Positions 63,238-64,000 of a stretch of DNA of 64,000 nt are shown in pieces; the first letter of the stretch is position 1, and each line of letters opens with the position of its first letter. A program made the translations under genes and the position numbers. Location of the stretch: contig CAJTCH010000008.1 in NCBI GenBank assembly GCA_910574715.1, positions 62,001 through 126,000 of the forward strand, in the 5' to 3' direction. The stretch is from Lachnospiraceae bacterium. GTDB taxonomy: Bacteria > Bacillota > Clostridia > Lachnospirales > Lachnospiraceae. The notes under the pieces were generated by a model. It worked only from the letters and a program-made list of their open reading frames with translations. It made no database searches and was not told the DNA's origin.

Positions 63238-63353
63238 ATTGCGGTAAATTTGTAGGTGTGATAAAATATTGGCAAACGAAAGTGGAGATACGGCACAAAG
63301 AGGGTTACTGCGGGCGTCGTAGGTGTGAACGGTAAAGAAAAGGGAGGACAGGT

Positions 63354-63959
63354 ATGGAGACATACAGGAGTTATGAAAAGAAGGGATTATCATATAGCCG
63401 TATATGCCGGTTATTTCTGGCTGGTGCGTTGCTGGTGTGGCTGATCAGGTTCGCGGTGGCGGCTGTAACAATCATATGGTTATGCGGTCAGCCGGAATCG
63501 GCAATTCAATTGACAGAGACAGAAAATGCGTACCGTTTTGATATGATTTTGGGATATGCTCAATGCGGATGGGAGCATCTTCCGGGTGGAGCAGAGATTG
63601 TAAGCAGCAAAAGATTCTGTATTGTCTTTGTGTTTTTTTCTTCGATAACGAGAGAATTGCCTGTATTACTGTTGTTAGGATATCTGAGGAGAATCTTGAA
63701 TGTTATAAGGGACTCTCATTCGCCGTTTGTCAGCCAGACGGCGGAATATACCGGGAAGATCGGATGGCTCCTGGTTTTGACGGGAGTCTTTGGGAAATGG
63801 ATCTTCCAGATGGGAATGGGGCTTCTGATATATCATCAGCCGTATTTTGTTAATCCGCTGGAATTCTCCTGGATATTTGCAGGAGTGATCGTATTGCTGA
63901 CGAGCGATATATTAAGATGGGGATGTGAGCTTCAGGAATTCTCGGATGAGACGTTGTAG
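63354..63959 (+). CDS. DUF2975-like membrane protein
   Basis: 201 aa with four predicted membrane segments (about 22-45, 92-112, 142-160, 172-190). Pattern with a long loop between TM1 and TM2 and a LLGYLRRILNVIRDSHSPFV stretch after TM2 is that of DUF2975 proteins, usually encoded beside a small Xre regulator; such a gene may follow to the right of the window. GGGAGGACAGGT precedes the ATG. Function unknown. The Fur-like palindrome upstream is unusual for this family. Confidence 0.75.
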   Translation: METYRSYEKKGLSYSRICRLFLAGALLVWLIRFAVAAVTIIWLCGQPESAIQLTETENAYRFDMILGYAQCGWEHLPGGAEIVSSKRFCIVFVFFSSITRELPVLLLLGYLRRILNVIRDSHSPFVSQTAEYTGKIGWLLVLTGVFGKWIFQMGMGLLIYHQPYFVNPLEFSWIFAGVIVLLTSDILRWGCELQEFSDETL

Positions 63960-64000
63960 CGGCGGCATCCGGTCATTGCGGCAGGCAGCCAAAAATAATG

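Noticed and set aside
1-64000. Complete insertion sequences, prophage or tRNA/rRNA genes
   Set aside because: No transposase, integrase, terminase or RNA gene was recognised; only remnants and palindromic elements suggest past mobile elements around 10963-11446 and 50788-55256.

Overview
The window looks like a chromosome segment from a gut-type Clostridia, most probably Lachnospiraceae. The grounds are gene content and style: FtsX-type ABC permeases with an OmpR/VncS-like two-component system, a DUF5131 protein, an O-acetylhomoserine sulfhydrylase-cysK-Rrf2 operon, a type-4 uracil-DNA glycosylase and consensus TTGACA/TATAAT promoters. The species cannot be fixed by eye. No rRNA, tRNA or CRISPR array was seen.

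Layout. (1) 1-10962: a two-component system (2601-4303) embedded among three large FtsX permeases and two matching ATPases, probably peptide sensing and efflux. A terminator and an activator-type promoter with 11-bp phased repeats split the second transporter (7718-10962) from the first. (2) 11447-12664 (minus): a wall-anchored CAP-domain protein. (3) 12977-45150: a run of about 32 kb on the plus strand. It starts with a diguanylate cyclase-like gene and a BTAD/SARP-like regulator, then a giant serine-rich repeat protein (SRRP, 1730 aa, 74 exact 30-bp units), a 48-aa membrane protein, the accessory secretion system secY2-asp1-asp2-asp3-secA2, and an unusually large glycosyltransferase block. 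That block holds four GtfA-like, four GtfB-like and three Gtf3-like genes, two of the latter being fusions, with decayed copies between them. (4) 45151-46369: broken genes (4Fe-4S, ILEI domain, a receiver fused to a kinase tail). (5) 46412-50787: a monofunctional transglycosylase and an ArsR-type regulator with an ABC-2 exporter. (6) 50788-55256: a decaying island with an Xre/small membrane protein pair, an AraC-GyrI gene with an internal amber codon, a DUF5131 gene, gene remnants and palindromic elements. (7) 55334-58046: metY-cysK-Rrf2, with an Rrf2-type operator at the promoter. (8) 58106-61256 (minus): MarR-ADH-ALDH, with MarR-type operators. (9) 61550-63959: bioB behind a BirA-like box, a convergent uracil-DNA glycosylase, and a DUF2975-like membrane protein behind a perfect 27-bp Fur-like palindrome.

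The main system is the SRRP/accessory-Sec locus. By analogy with streptococcal GspB and Fap1, the adhesin would be O-GlcNAcylated in the cytoplasm by GtfA/GtfB complexes, extended by Gtf3, DUF1792 and GT2 domains, and exported through SecA2/SecY2/Asp1-3. Asp2 would modify the glycan during export. Several traits depart from the streptococcal model: no KxYKxGKxW-type long signal peptide, no LPXTG motif, a 48-aa single-span partner, cyclic-di-GMP-type and BTAD regulators upstream, and a glycosyltransferase array that seems to be diversifying by duplication, fusion and decay. One Gtf3-DUF1792 fusion gene carries a single-base frameshift near its start.
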